This document shows, in pieces, positions 1-7,761 of a stretch of 64,000 bases of DNA; positions within the stretch are counted from its first letter, which is position 1; each line of letters opens with the position of its first letter. Below the pieces are notes generated by a model. The model saw only the letters and a program-made list of their open reading frames with translations, was not told the origin of the DNA and did not search any database. A program made the translations under genes and the position numbers. The DNA lies in assembly GCF_900110865.1 (NCBI RefSeq), contig NZ_FOFD01000008.1:62001-126000 (forward strand). The letters are read 5' to 3'. The stretch is from Natrinema salaciae (GTDB taxonomy: Archaea; Halobacteriota; Halobacteria; Halobacteriales; Natrialbaceae).

Positions 1-2487
1 GGCGTAACCGCGCTCGTGCCCGTGCTGACGGGACAGCGGGGAATGTTCGTCGAGGAGGAAGGGAAGACCGATGACCCGCCGATTCTCACGGGCGACGCGA
101 TGGAGAGCGCCCAATTCGCCGTCTTCCGCGACGAGAACGGCGATTGGAAGTGGCACGTCCTCCACCTCGAGGCGCTGGCCCAGAGCAACGAGAGCGCCGT
201 GACGCGGCCCGACGCGACGGAGGGAATCGAGCGGGTCAAGTCCCAGATCAGCTCCGCGGGGCTGATGGAGCTGACGACCTCGGCGTTCCGGCTCTACGAG
301 GACCGTGACGGGACCTGGCAGTGGACGCTCGCGCGCGACGACGGCTCCATCGTCGGCACCTGTGCCGGCGAGTTCGACCGTCGCGACGGCGCGGAGGAGT
401 CCGTGAGTTTCCTGAAGGACCGCGGTCCGGACGCCGACGTCATCGAGATCGAGGGGGCCGCGTTCACCTACGCCGAGAAGCGCGACCAGTGGCACTGGAC
501 GCTCGTCGACGACGACCGGACGCCGCTCGCCTCGAGCGAGACGGGACACGCGACACAGGAACGCGCCGAGGAGGCGGCCCGAACCTTCGCCGAACGGTTC
601 GATCGGGCGCGAGTGCTCGACATCGACCACATCGGCGTGGAACTCTGCGAACGGGCCGACGGCTGGACCTGGCGGTTCGTCGACGCGACCGACGAGGTCG
701 TCGCTACCAGTACCCACGAGTTCGGTTCTCGGCGCGCCGCCGAGGAAGCCGCCGAATCGCTGCTGCCCGAACTCGAGTCGGCGTCGGTCACCGTTTCCGG
801 CGAACCGACCTACGAACTCTACGAGTCGGGCGAGGAGTGGCGGTACCGCCTCGTCGACGAAACCGGACACGTCGTCGCGCGCGGCCCGGAGGGAACCGCC
901 GAGCACAGCGGCTCCGAGCGGTGGGCCGAACAGTTCAGCGAGAACGCCGTCGAGGCCGACGTCGTCGAGATCGAGGCCGCGGAGTACGAGGTCTACCCGG
1001 CGGACGACGCGAGCGCCGGAAGCTCCGCGTCCACGGCGGACAGCGAGTTCGCAGAGGCGATCGACGAACCCGAGCCGGCGGCCGACGGCGGGACGACGGT
1101 CGACGATGCGGCGGCCGACGAGGGGAACCCGTGGCACTGGCGGCTCGTGACGGACGACCGCGATATCATCGCGGCGAGCACCGAACCCCACGGCGACGCC
1201 GACTCGGCGACGGAAGCGATCGAGCGCGTCCGACAGCAGGCCAGCGAGGCCGACCTCATCGAGTTCGAAAACGCGGCGTTCCAGGTGTACGAGGCCGACT
1301 CCGGCGAGTGGCGCTGGCGGCTCATCGACGAAGACGGCAACGTCCTCGCCGACAGCGGCGAGGAACACACCTCCCGCGGCGAGGCGGCGGAAGCGATGAT
1401 GACGCTGAAAGAGCAGGCCCCCGACGCCGAACTGCTCGAGATCGAGACCGCGGCGTTCGAACTGTTCGTCAACGAGGACAACGAGTGGGGCTGGCGGCTC
1501 ATCGACAAGGGCGGGAAGCTCGTCGCCGAAGACCCGACCACGCATCCGACCCGCGATGCGGCTCGCGAGGCGATGAACCGACTGCTCGAGCACCTCGACT
1601 CCGACGTGCGGACGATGGATCGGGCGATCTTCCAGACGTACGCGACGGAGGACTGGCACTGGCGGTTCGTCTTGCCGCCGGGCGAGACCGTCGCCGTCGG
1701 CGACGAAGCCCATCCGACTCGCGACGAACTGGTCGACAGCCTCGACGACGTGCGCGACGCCGCTGCGACAGCACAACAGTTCACGATCGGTAACGTGTCC
1801 GTTCAACTCTACGGCAACGGCGAGAGTCACTTCCGACTGCTCGACCGCGACCGCGAGGAGATCGCCGATTCGAACGTCTCCTACGCCGACCACGACGCGG
1901 CGAAGGCCGGCGTCGAGGACCTCCAGCGACACGTAGCCGACGCGCCGATCTTCGCGATCGAGGAGGCCGCGATCAGACTCGACGGCGACGACGAGTGGAC
2001 CTGGGAGCTCGTCGACCGCGACCGCGAGGTGTTCGCGAACGCGGTCGGCACCGAAGCGACCAAGGACGACCTGCTGGACGCGATCGATACGGTCCGCCAG
2101 CTTGCCCCGATGGCCGGCCGCGTCGACTTCGACGTCGCCTCCTTCGAACTCGTCGCCGACGAAGACGACCGCTGGCAGTGGCGGCTCATCGACGAGGACG
2201 GCCGGACCGTCGCGACCGGCTCCGAAATGCACGAGACGGCCGAGGCCGCACGCGCGGCGCTCGAGGACGTCCGCGCGCTCATCGAGTCCGCGAGCATCCT
2301 CGAGATCGACAGCGTCTCGTTCGAACTGCACACCGCCGAGGACGGCTGGGTCTGGCAGCTGATCGACGAGTACGGCGCGACGATGGCCGAGAGCACCCAG
2401 ACCTACGAGACCCGGACCGCCGCCCGCGAGGCGATGAACGACGTGAAAGCGCAGGCACCCGAGGGCTGGATCACGTTCACGGAGTAA
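1..2487 (+). CDS. DUF1508 (YegP/HVO_2922-like) tandem-repeat protein, possibly 5'-partial
   Basis: The frame is open to the window edge, so the gene may begin upstream; a GTG at 16 and an ATG at 43 are possible starts. About 13 copies of a ~60-70 residue unit are visible. Each has an F/Y-x-L/V-Y strand, an aromatic core such as WRWRLID, and a helix rich in A and E (for example AAFELF...EWGWRLIDKGG...AAREAM). This is the DUF1508/YegP fold known as short one- or two-repeat proteins. Unit six is split by an acidic, Ser/Ala-rich insert of about 45 residues. No signal peptide is seen, so it is probably cytoplasmic; its function is unknown. It is followed by a T-rich stretch and stands alone. Confidence 0.8.
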   Translation, partial: GVTALVPVLTGQRGMFVEEEGKTDDPPILTGDAMESAQFAVFRDENGDWKWHVLHLEALAQSNESAVTRPDATEGIERVKSQISSAGLMELTTSAFRLYEDRDGTWQWTLARDDGSIVGTCAGEFDRRDGAEESVSFLKDRGPDADVIEIEGAAFTYAEKRDQWHWTLVDDDRTPLASSETGHATQERAEEAARTFAERFDRARVLDIDHIGVELCERADGWTWRFVDATDEVVATSTHEFGSRRAAEEAAESLLPELESASVTVSGEPTYELYESGEEWRYRLVDETGHVVARGPEGTAEHSGSERWAEQFSENAVEADVVEIEAAEYEVYPADDASAGSSASTADSEFAEAIDEPEPAADGGTTVDDAAADEGNPWHWRLVTDDRDIIAASTEPHGDADSATEAIERVRQQASEADLIEFENAAFQVYEADSGEWRWRLIDEDGNVLADSGEEHTSRGEAAEAMMTLKEQAPDAELLEIETAAFELFVNEDNEWGWRLIDKGGKLVAEDPTTHPTRDAAREAMNRLLEHLDSDVRTMDRAIFQTYATEDWHWRFVLPPGETVAVGDEAHPTRDELVDSLDDVRDAAATAQQFTIGNVSVQLYGNGESHFRLLDRDREEIADSNVSYADHDAAKAGVEDLQRHVADAPIFAIEEAAIRLDGDDEWTWELVDRDREVFANAVGTEATKDDLLDAIDTVRQLAPMAGRVDFDVASFELVADEDDRWQWRLIDEDGRTVATGSEMHETAEAARAALEDVRALIESASILEIDSVSFELHTAEDGWVWQLIDEYGATMAESTQTYETRTAAREAMNDVKAQAPEGWITFTE

Positions 2488-2520
2488 CCGCGACGGCGAC
2501 TCGAATCGACCGCTGACCGA

Positions 2521-2533
2521 CGCTGTTTTTCGT
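2521..2533 (+). terminator. T-rich terminator after the DUF1508 gene
   Basis: A run of five T followed by CGTTT lies 34 bases after the stop codon. Archaeal termination commonly uses such U-tracts. No strong hairpin precedes it. Confidence 0.3.
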
Positions 2534-2812
2534 TTCGTTCGACCGCGCTCCCGCTCGACGCGGGCGATTCGGACCCACCGCGTGTGCGAGGCGTTCCGCG
2601 TCCGTCTCGAGTGGCCGCGCGGCGTCCGCTGACGGGTCGGCCCGAGCGCGAGAGGGGAGGACGCGGCGGCGACGGCAGCCCGGCCGATCAGTCCGTGCCG
2701 GAGCCACCGCCGGTGTGGGGACGATCAATATCGCTATTTTCGGCGGCGAACGGATGAAAATACTCGCGATAGCTATCGGGGATTCATGTCCATCGAGCGA
2801 CGTACTCGAGGC

Positions 2813-3460
2813 ATGAAATCGATGCGTCTCGAACTGGAATACGCACCGGAGGCGATCCCGCCGCTCCACGAGGGCATCTGCGAGTCGCCGGCCATCGAGC
2901 GCGAGGTGATCGTCGGCGGCCAGGCGGTCGACGGCGTCGAAACGATCACGTCGTTCGTGTACGGCGATCCCGAGGCGTACGAGTCGCTACTGGTCGATCT
3001 GGAGGCCGTCTGGGAGTACGACATCACGCCGGCTGACGACGGGTTCTTCTGCTACCTCCGGCGGGAACTCGGTTCCGAGGGTGCCTCGCTGTTGACCGCG
3101 CTCTCGCAGGAGACGGTCGTGGTCGTGCCGCCGATCGAGGTCCGATCCGACCGGACGATCCGGCTGACGCTCGTCGGTCACTCGAAGGGGCTGACGGCCG
3201 TGGTCGACGAGGTCCCGGCGGGGATGACACTGGACGTCCGCTGGGTGAGCGACGACGTGACGGTCACCGGATCGCCACTCTCCGACCGCCAGTCGGCGGC
3301 GCTCCGGGCGGCCAGCGACGTCGGGTTCTACGAGATTCCCCGGCGGGGCGGGATCGAGGCGGTCGCCGACGAGCTCGACTGTGCCGTCTCGACGGCGTCG
3401 GAACTCCTCCGACGCGGCGAGGCTACCGCGGTCGACCGCGTGCTCGAGGACGGCCCGTAG
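2813..3460 (+). CDS. HTH_10 (bacterio-opsin-activator-like) transcriptional regulator
   Basis: A 215-aa protein of the common haloarchaeal Bat-like layout: an N-terminal beta-rich sensor region (from MKSMRLELEY) and a C-terminal HTH_10 domain at about residues 160-210 (LSDRQSAALRAA...GFYEIPRRG...ELDCAVSTASELLRR). The ATG at 2813 gives the usual N-terminus of the family. An in-frame ATG at 2786 would add nine residues and has an A/T-rich element about 25 bases upstream, so the start is not certain. It is a single gene, convergent with the methyltransferase that follows. The signal it responds to cannot be read from sequence. Confidence 0.8.
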   Translation: MKSMRLELEYAPEAIPPLHEGICESPAIEREVIVGGQAVDGVETITSFVYGDPEAYESLLVDLEAVWEYDITPADDGFFCYLRRELGSEGASLLTALSQETVVVVPPIEVRSDRTIRLTLVGHSKGLTAVVDEVPAGMTLDVRWVSDDVTVTGSPLSDRQSAALRAASDVGFYEIPRRGGIEAVADELDCAVSTASELLRRGEATAVDRVLEDGP

Positions 3461-3470
3461 GACGGGCCGA

Positions 3471-4175
3471 TCAGTCGCCGTCTCGTTTCGTACAGATCGC
3501 CGTGTACGCGGTGCCAGCGAAGTGCGTATCCACGATTTCGCAGTCGTCGAAGACGGCCTCGAGCGATCCCGGGACGTCGCCGTCGGGATTCCAGTTCGCG
3601 TACCAGCGGAAGAACCGCCGGATGAGCGGATTCAGCACTCGAACAGGCCCGCTCGGCGCCGGCCGGACGTCGACGACCCCGAGGCGTGCGCCGGGGCCGA
3701 TCGACCGGTAGATGTGCTCCACAGTGCGGCGAACGTCGGGCATCACGGAGAGCGAAAGCGACGCGAGCGCCGCATCGAACGGCTCCTCGAACTCGACCGT
3801 CGTCGCGTCGGCGCGACGCACGCGGACGTTCTCCCAGCCGCGGGCGTCGATCCGGTCTCGTGCGTTCGCGATCATCCCGGGGCTGTAATCGACGGCGACG
3901 AGTTCGCCTTCCGCGCCGATCTCGCGTCGGACCGGTTCGAAGTTGACGCCCGGACCGCACCCCACCTCGAGCACGCGGTCCCCCGGTTCGAGGGCCAGCC
4001 GATCGATGGCCGCCTCGCGGATCGGTTCGAAGTCCCGCTCGCTCATCCCGTAGCGGTCGCTCCATCGGTCCCAGACCGCCCGACTGCGCTCGAGGTGCGC
4101 CTCGTACTCCTCGTCCCGATACTCCGAACTGGACGTCTCCGTCGACGGGCCCTGATCCCGGCGTTCCGTGGCCAT
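3471..4175 (-). CDS. class I SAM-dependent methyltransferase
   Basis: A 234-aa protein. The SAM-binding motif I is clear (VLEVGCGPGVNFEPV, about residues 69-83), followed by an acidic motif II (VAVDYSP) and motif post-I (RRADATTVEF). The architecture is that of the Methyltransf_11/ubiE-like group. The N-terminal 40 residues are charged and probably disordered. No feature fixes the substrate; members near this type act on lipids, quinones or small molecules. It runs convergently to the HTH gene (10 bases between stops) and has a divergent neighbour at 4382, so it is probably monocistronic. Confidence 0.8.
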   Translation of the reverse strand: MATERRDQGPSTETSSSEYRDEEYEAHLERSRAVWDRWSDRYGMSERDFEPIREAAIDRLALEPGDRVLEVGCGPGVNFEPVRREIGAEGELVAVDYSPGMIANARDRIDARGWENVRVRRADATTVEFEEPFDAALASLSLSVMPDVRRTVEHIYRSIGPGARLGVVDVRPAPSGPVRVLNPLIRRFFRWYANWNPDGDVPGSLEAVFDDCEIVDTHFAGTAYTAICTKRDGD

Positions 4176-4381
4176 AGTTGCAGGTGAACCGACTCGACCG
4201 AGTAGCTTTACCCGAAACCTATCGGGGAGTTATGTGTCACCTGTGGCGGTCGCGATCGATGCCGGTCGACTGCGGTCGCCGTGTCCGCCGATCGGCGGCC
4301 CCGATCGTCGAAGACGGGCCGAGCTGACGGCCCCGGAGATCGATCGGGCCGCTTTTTATCGACCCAACCCAGTGATCGATC

Positions 4382-5167
4382 GTGAACGACTACGACACCG
4401 TCTCCGCCGACGTCGAACACGAGGACGAGATCCCGGAGGACCATCCCAGATACCAGGACCTGATCACCCGCCACCGGATCGAGGCGGGCGTCGAGAAGGG
4501 GATCACCCACCTTCAGGGGATGCACGCCGAGGGACGGGGCAGCGCCTTCGACTACCTGCTGGGCGAGGAGACGATTCCCAGCGCCGACGCGGCCGAACGC
4601 GCGGCCGCGGCCCACCTCCTGCTCGCCGACCGCCCCGTACTCTCGATCAACGGCAACGTCGCGGCGCTCGTCCCCAGCGAGATGGTCGCCCTCGCCGACG
4701 CCACGGGTGCCGACCTCGAGGTCAACCTCTTCAATCGGACGCCCGAACGGCTCCAGGCGATCGCCGACCACCTCCGCGAGCACGGCGCGGACGAGGTCAA
4801 GGGGCTCGAGGCCGACGCGCACATTCCGAACCTCGACCACGAGCGCTCGAAGGTCGACGCCGACGGGATCTACGCGGCCGACGTGGTGCTCGTCCCGCTC
4901 GAGGACGGCGACCGGGCCGAGGCCTTAGACGAGATGGACAAAACGGAGATCGTGATCGACCTCAACCCGCTGTCGCGCTCGCCGCAGGTGGCCGACGTAC
5001 CGATCGTCGACAACATCATCCGCGCCGTGCCGACCATCACCGAGCACGCGCGGGCGTTAGCGGACGCGGACGAGGACGAACTCCGGGCGATCGTCGAGGA
5101 GTTCGACCGGGAGCAGGCGCTCGAGGCGGCGGAGGAGCGAATCCGGACGGGAACCACGGACGAGTAG
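4382..5167 (+). CDS. 4-phosphopantoate--beta-alanine ligase (archaeal phosphopantothenate synthetase)
   Basis: 261 aa, matching the archaeal-specific enzyme that joins 4-phosphopantoate to beta-alanine with ATP in CoA synthesis, replacing bacterial PanC. Family features visible are the conserved N-terminal ITRHRIEAGVEKGITHLQ, the SINGNVAAL segment, the NLFNRTPER nucleotide-binding region and the late DLNPLSRSPQ and DNIIRAVP motifs. The start is a GTG at 4382; a TATA-like TTTTTATCG lies about 25 bases before it, so the transcript is probably leaderless. It is monocistronic, followed by a short tandem repeat. Confidence 0.93.
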   Translation: MNDYDTVSADVEHEDEIPEDHPRYQDLITRHRIEAGVEKGITHLQGMHAEGRGSAFDYLLGEETIPSADAAERAAAAHLLLADRPVLSINGNVAALVPSEMVALADATGADLEVNLFNRTPERLQAIADHLREHGADEVKGLEADAHIPNLDHERSKVDADGIYAADVVLVPLEDGDRAEALDEMDKTEIVIDLNPLSRSPQVADVPIVDNIIRAVPTITEHARALADADEDELRAIVEEFDREQALEAAEERIRTGTTDE

Positions 5168-5212
5168 TCGTCGCGGCGCATTCCTGGAAACCCGATCGCA
5201 TAGCGGTGCGAT

Positions 5213-5275
5213 CGGTTCGATCGGTGTCGTCAGTGCCGTCAGTGCTGTCGGTGCCGTCGGTGCCGTCGGTGCGGT
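5213..5275. repeat. 9-bp tandem repeat (minisatellite), about 7 units
   Basis: Seven consecutive 9-base units follow the consensus CGGTGCCGT with one to three changes each: CGGTTCGAT, CGGTGTCGT, CAGTGCCGT, CAGTGCTGT, CGGTGCCGT twice, CGGTGCGGT. It sits between two convergent genes and encodes nothing. Confidence 0.85.
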
Positions 5276-5282
5276 GCTCTAT

Positions 5283-5438
5283 TCAGTGTCGGCGGCCGCC
5301 CGTAATCCGTCTACCGTCGCCGTCGAAGGCGAGTTCGCAGTCGTCACAGAGCCACCAGCCGACGACCGGATCGGGGCGGGGGATCACCGCGTCGCACTCG
5401 AGACACCGTATCGACCGCCGGTCTCGAGACCCTGTCAT
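5283..5438 (-). CDS. zinc-finger microprotein, 51 aa
   Basis: A short gene of 51 aa. Two CxxC knuckles are present: CLEC at residues 12-15 and CDDC at 31-34, separated by PRPDPVVGWW, the pattern of a two-knuckle zinc ribbon. Its ATG overlaps the TGA of the upstream 82-aa zinc-ribbon gene as ATGA, so the two are almost certainly translationally coupled. Haloarchaea carry many such 40-80 aa zinc-finger proteins, some linked to biofilm or swarming, but the role of this one is unknown. It ends just after the 9-bp repeat. Confidence 0.65.
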   Translation of the reverse strand: MTGSRDRRSIRCLECDAVIPRPDPVVGWWLCDDCELAFDGDGRRITGGRRH

Positions 5439-5683
5439 TCGGTATCCGCTCCGGTCTCGGGTTCGGGACCCGCCTTGAACTCGGGGTCGTCGCCCTCGTA
5501 CCGTATCACACAGGGCGGGACCGAACAGCCACAGGGTCTGACGGTTCCGGTATCAGGACCGGTCGCAGTCACGGTCGTGATTGGTCCGCCGCAGACGGGA
5601 CAGGTGGGGAGCGATGTCGGCTCGTCGCTCTTGTCCGCGTGGGCGTCGTCGCTCGCGCCGGATTCCTCACACATCGGAATCAT
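5435..5683 (-). CDS. zinc-ribbon small protein, 82 aa
   Basis: 82 aa with CPVC at residues 28-31 and a second cysteine group (CGCSVPPC, about residues 51-58), then YEGDDPEFKAG and an acidic tail. The first 25 residues are acidic and low in complexity. The pattern fits a haloarchaeal zinc ribbon. It is the first gene of a two-gene unit; its stop overlaps the start of the 51-aa zinc-finger gene. The ATG at 5683 is followed four codons later by another ATG (MIPMCEESG), so the start may be either one. No specific function is recognised. Confidence 0.65.
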   Translation of the reverse strand: MIPMCEESGASDDAHADKSDEPTSLPTCPVCGGPITTVTATGPDTGTVRPCGCSVPPCVIRYEGDDPEFKAGPEPETGADTE

Positions 5684-5746
5684 TGCTCGAGTCCGGCGTC
5701 GGCGGTAGGGTTGGTTTTGTCTGGCGATTCGACTGTCGTGCGGGAC

Positions 5747-5755
5747 GTTTATATC
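5747..5755 (+). promoter_or_regulatory. TATA box of a candidate RNA
   Basis: GTTTATATC is a good haloarchaeal TATA element. Transcription would start near 5775-5780, at the foot of the first strong hairpin and not at any convincing reading frame. Confidence 0.5.
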
Positions 5756-5774
5756 CCGGTAGAATGTACGGAAT

Positions 5775-5890
5775 CATGCTTCCGAAACCCTTGTGGGGGT
5801 TTGGAAGCCTGTCTCGGGTGTCTTCAGCACCCGGGGCATTTCGTACGCCCCCTGTCGGAGACGAGGCCTCCGGCTTAATCGTCGGAACAT
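5775..5890 (+). ncRNA. candidate structured non-coding RNA
   Basis: Directly after a TATA box there is a 12-bp stem with one bulged G (GCTTCC-G-AAACCC at 5778-5790 with GGGTTTGGAAGC at 5797-5808). Next comes a three-way junction: GTCTC (5811-5815) pairs with GAGAC (5858-5862) and encloses two hairpins, CGGGTG/CACCCG (5815-5833) and GGGGC/GCCCC (5833-5851). An ACA triplet at 5887-5889 leaves an H/ACA guide RNA possible, but no pocket was verified. The short ATG frames here do not look coding. RNase P and SRP RNA signatures are absent. The family is unknown. Confidence 0.4.
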
Positions 5891-5987
5891 TGTTACTTAT
5901 AACTATTGTTTCCGGTGGTGAATGGATCGGTCACCGTTCATTAGGGGCTCACCTACACCTTAGTGACCCGATCGGAATCACGTCTGT

Positions 5988-6083
5988 ATGGATTCGAAAG
6001 ACTACGTGATTCTATTCGCACTCGACGTGATTGCGACCGTCGTCGGGATCTTCGTGTACATCGCCATCGGCGGCTCGTTCTGA
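5988..6083 (+). CDS. 31-aa single-membrane-segment peptide
   Basis: A 31-codon frame from ATG to TGA: a charged start (MDSKDYV) and then one continuous hydrophobic segment (ILFALDVIATVVGIFVYIA) ending GGSF. The composition is that of a small membrane protein. A weak TATA-like element (ACTTATAACT) lies about 85 bases upstream. No homologue is recalled, so it could be chance, but a hydrophobic run this clean in high-GC DNA is unusual. Confidence 0.4.
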   Translation: MDSKDYVILFALDVIATVVGIFVYIAIGGSF

Positions 6084-6469
6084 CGGGCGAAGACGCGTCC
6101 TGCGACCGCGGCGACAGGGACGACCACGCCCTCCCCAGCCGATTCGTTCGGTCGCTGCACTCCCTCACTCATCCCTCGCGCAGTATCGTCGACTGGCCTC
6201 ACTGTCGTTCGGCCAGCTGACAGCGCGCGCCACCGCGTACCGGGTGAGTAGTCTCAACGAGGTACCGGTCACCGATACCGAACGACAAATACGGCTCGAG
6301 CCCACCGGAACTGAGGGCCTGTGATTCGCTACTGTGGTCGTCTGCGATAGCGTCGCTGGTATTCCCGCTTCCGGCGTTTCTCTCCGGAATCGGGTCGTGG
6401 ACGGAGTAGCCGTTTCGGAACCCGTTCGAATCCCAACAACTAATCGTTCGCGGGTCGAACCGTCCGCGC
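6084..6469. other. intergenic stretch, no gene seen
   Basis: 386 bases. No reading frame has haloarchaeal composition with a plausible start, and no RNA or clear repeat is seen. The last 35 bases probably hold the promoter (AACTAATCG) of the small gene at 6470. Confidence 0.5.
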
Positions 6470-6667
6470 ATGCCATCGCTCGAGCCTCCGTGTCTGCGAT
6501 CGGAACACGCCTCGAAGGGCGCAGCGAAGGGTGCGAAAGTAGGCGGCAAGGTCGGCGGCGTCGCCGGACCGGCCGGCGGAGCCGTCGGGGCCGGCGTCGG
6601 CGCGGCGGGCGGCTACCTCGCCGGCACCGCACGCGACCGCGTCGAGAGCGTCCTGAAGCCGTTCTGA
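6470..6667 (+). CDS. small glycine-zipper protein
   Basis: 65 aa. After a 14-residue N-terminus the rest is a glycine/alanine repeat with G or A every fourth position (KGAAKGAKVGGKVGGVAGPAG...), ending TARDRVESVLKPF. Glycine-zipper segments pack in or along membranes. A weak TATA-like AACTAATCG lies about 30 bases upstream, which fits a leaderless transcript. It precedes tyrS on the same strand but tyrS has its own promoter. Function is unknown and the gene is moderately likely to be real. Confidence 0.5.
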   Translation: MPSLEPPCLRSEHASKGAAKGAKVGGKVGGVAGPAGGAVGAGVGAAGGYLAGTARDRVESVLKPF

Positions 6668-6711
6668 GCGGCCCCGGGTCGCCGTCCTCGAGGGAGGGCC
6701 GATCGCCTTTC

Positions 6712-6731
6712 AGGAGGTATAAATTCCTCCT
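6712..6731 (+). promoter_or_regulatory. tyrS TATA box inside a perfect inverted repeat
   Basis: TATAAATT (6718-6725) is flanked by AGGAGG (6712-6717) and CCTCCT (6726-6731), a perfect 6-bp inverted repeat. The ATG of tyrS is 23 bases from the TATA end, so the transcript is probably leaderless. A protein bound to the arms would occlude TBP. Confidence 0.6.
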
Positions 6732-6747
6732 CCGGTTTCCCTTCCAC

Positions 6748-7728
6748 ATGGACGCCTACGAGTTGCTGACGCGAAACGCCGAGGAGGTCGTCACCGACGA
6801 GGAGGTCCGCGACCTCGCCGACGATCCGGCGGGGAAACGCGCCTACGTCGGCTACGAGCCCTCGGGCGTGCTCCACCTCGGCCACCTCCTGACCGCGAAC
6901 AAACTCATCGACCTCCAGGACGCCGGCATGGAGGTCGTCGTCCTGCTGGCGGACGTCCACGCCTACCTCAACGGGAAAGGCACCTTCGAGGAGATCCGGG
7001 ACACCGCCGAGCAGATGAAGGCCCAGTTCCTCGCCTACGGCCTCGAGGAGGACAGCACCGAGTTCGTCTACGGCTCGGAGTTCCAGCTCGACGAGGAGTA
7101 CACGCTCGATCTGCACACCCTCGAACTCGAGACGACGCTCAACCGGGCCCAGCGCGCGATGGCCGAGATCCAGGGCGACGAGACCGCGAAGGTGAGCCAC
7201 GTCGTCTACCCCCTGATGCAGACCCTGGACATCGAGTACCTCGATCTCGACCTCGCGGTCGGCGGCCTGGACCAGCGGAAGGTCCACATGCTCGCCCGCG
7301 AGAAGCTGCCGGATCTCGACTACGACGTCCGGCCGGCGCTCCACACGCCCATCGTCGCCGACCTCACCAGCGGCGAGGGGAAGATGTCCTCGAGCGAGGG
7401 GGTCACGATCTCGATGGAGGACTCGACCGCGGACCTCGAAGAGAAGGTCAACTCGGCGTTCTGCCCCCCGACGCGGGACCCCGAGGACGACCTCGAGAAC
7501 CCCGTCCTCGAGCTCTTCGAGTACCACGTCTTCCCGCGGTTCGAGTCGGTCGTCGTCGAACGCCCGGAGAAGTACGGCGGCGACCTGACCTACGAGGAGT
7601 ACGAGGCGCTCGCGGCGGACCTCGAATCGGGCGAGCTCCACCCCGCGGACGCGAAGGGAACGCTCGCGACGTATCTCGACGAATTGATCGCGCCGGGCCG
7701 CGAGAAGCTGCGCGAGATCCGCGGCTAA
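6748..7728 (+). CDS. tyrS: tyrosine--tRNA ligase
   Basis: 326 aa, the normal size of archaeal TyrRS, which lacks the bacterial C-terminal S4 domain. It charges tRNA-Tyr with tyrosine using ATP. Class I signatures are present: HLGH at residues 43-46 (HIGH) and KMSSS at 212-216. The Tyr-binding region (YVGYEPSG) and the FVYGSEFQ and YPLMQ.LDIEYL segments are typical of archaeal TyrRS. The ATG at 6748 fits both the family N-terminus and the leaderless promoter; the frame stays open upstream but that part has no TyrRS similarity. It is monocistronic and convergent with the next gene. Confidence 0.96.
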   Translation: MDAYELLTRNAEEVVTDEEVRDLADDPAGKRAYVGYEPSGVLHLGHLLTANKLIDLQDAGMEVVVLLADVHAYLNGKGTFEEIRDTAEQMKAQFLAYGLEEDSTEFVYGSEFQLDEEYTLDLHTLELETTLNRAQRAMAEIQGDETAKVSHVVYPLMQTLDIEYLDLDLAVGGLDQRKVHMLAREKLPDLDYDVRPALHTPIVADLTSGEGKMSSSEGVTISMEDSTADLEEKVNSAFCPPTRDPEDDLENPVLELFEYHVFPRFESVVVERPEKYGGDLTYEEYEALAADLESGELHPADAKGTLATYLDELIAPGREKLREIRG

Positions 7729-7761
7729 CCGGCCCGTCCCGCGAGTTCTCGCGCCTCGCGG

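Noticed and set aside
321-1793. Long Arg-rich frame overlapping the DUF1508 gene
   Set aside because: Arg-rich composition and lack of any domain are typical of the shadow frame of a high-GC gene; the overlapping frame has clear repeats.
2754-2816. 20-codon leader frame ending in ATGA at the HTH start
   Set aside because: Too short and without any sign of conservation; likely chance.
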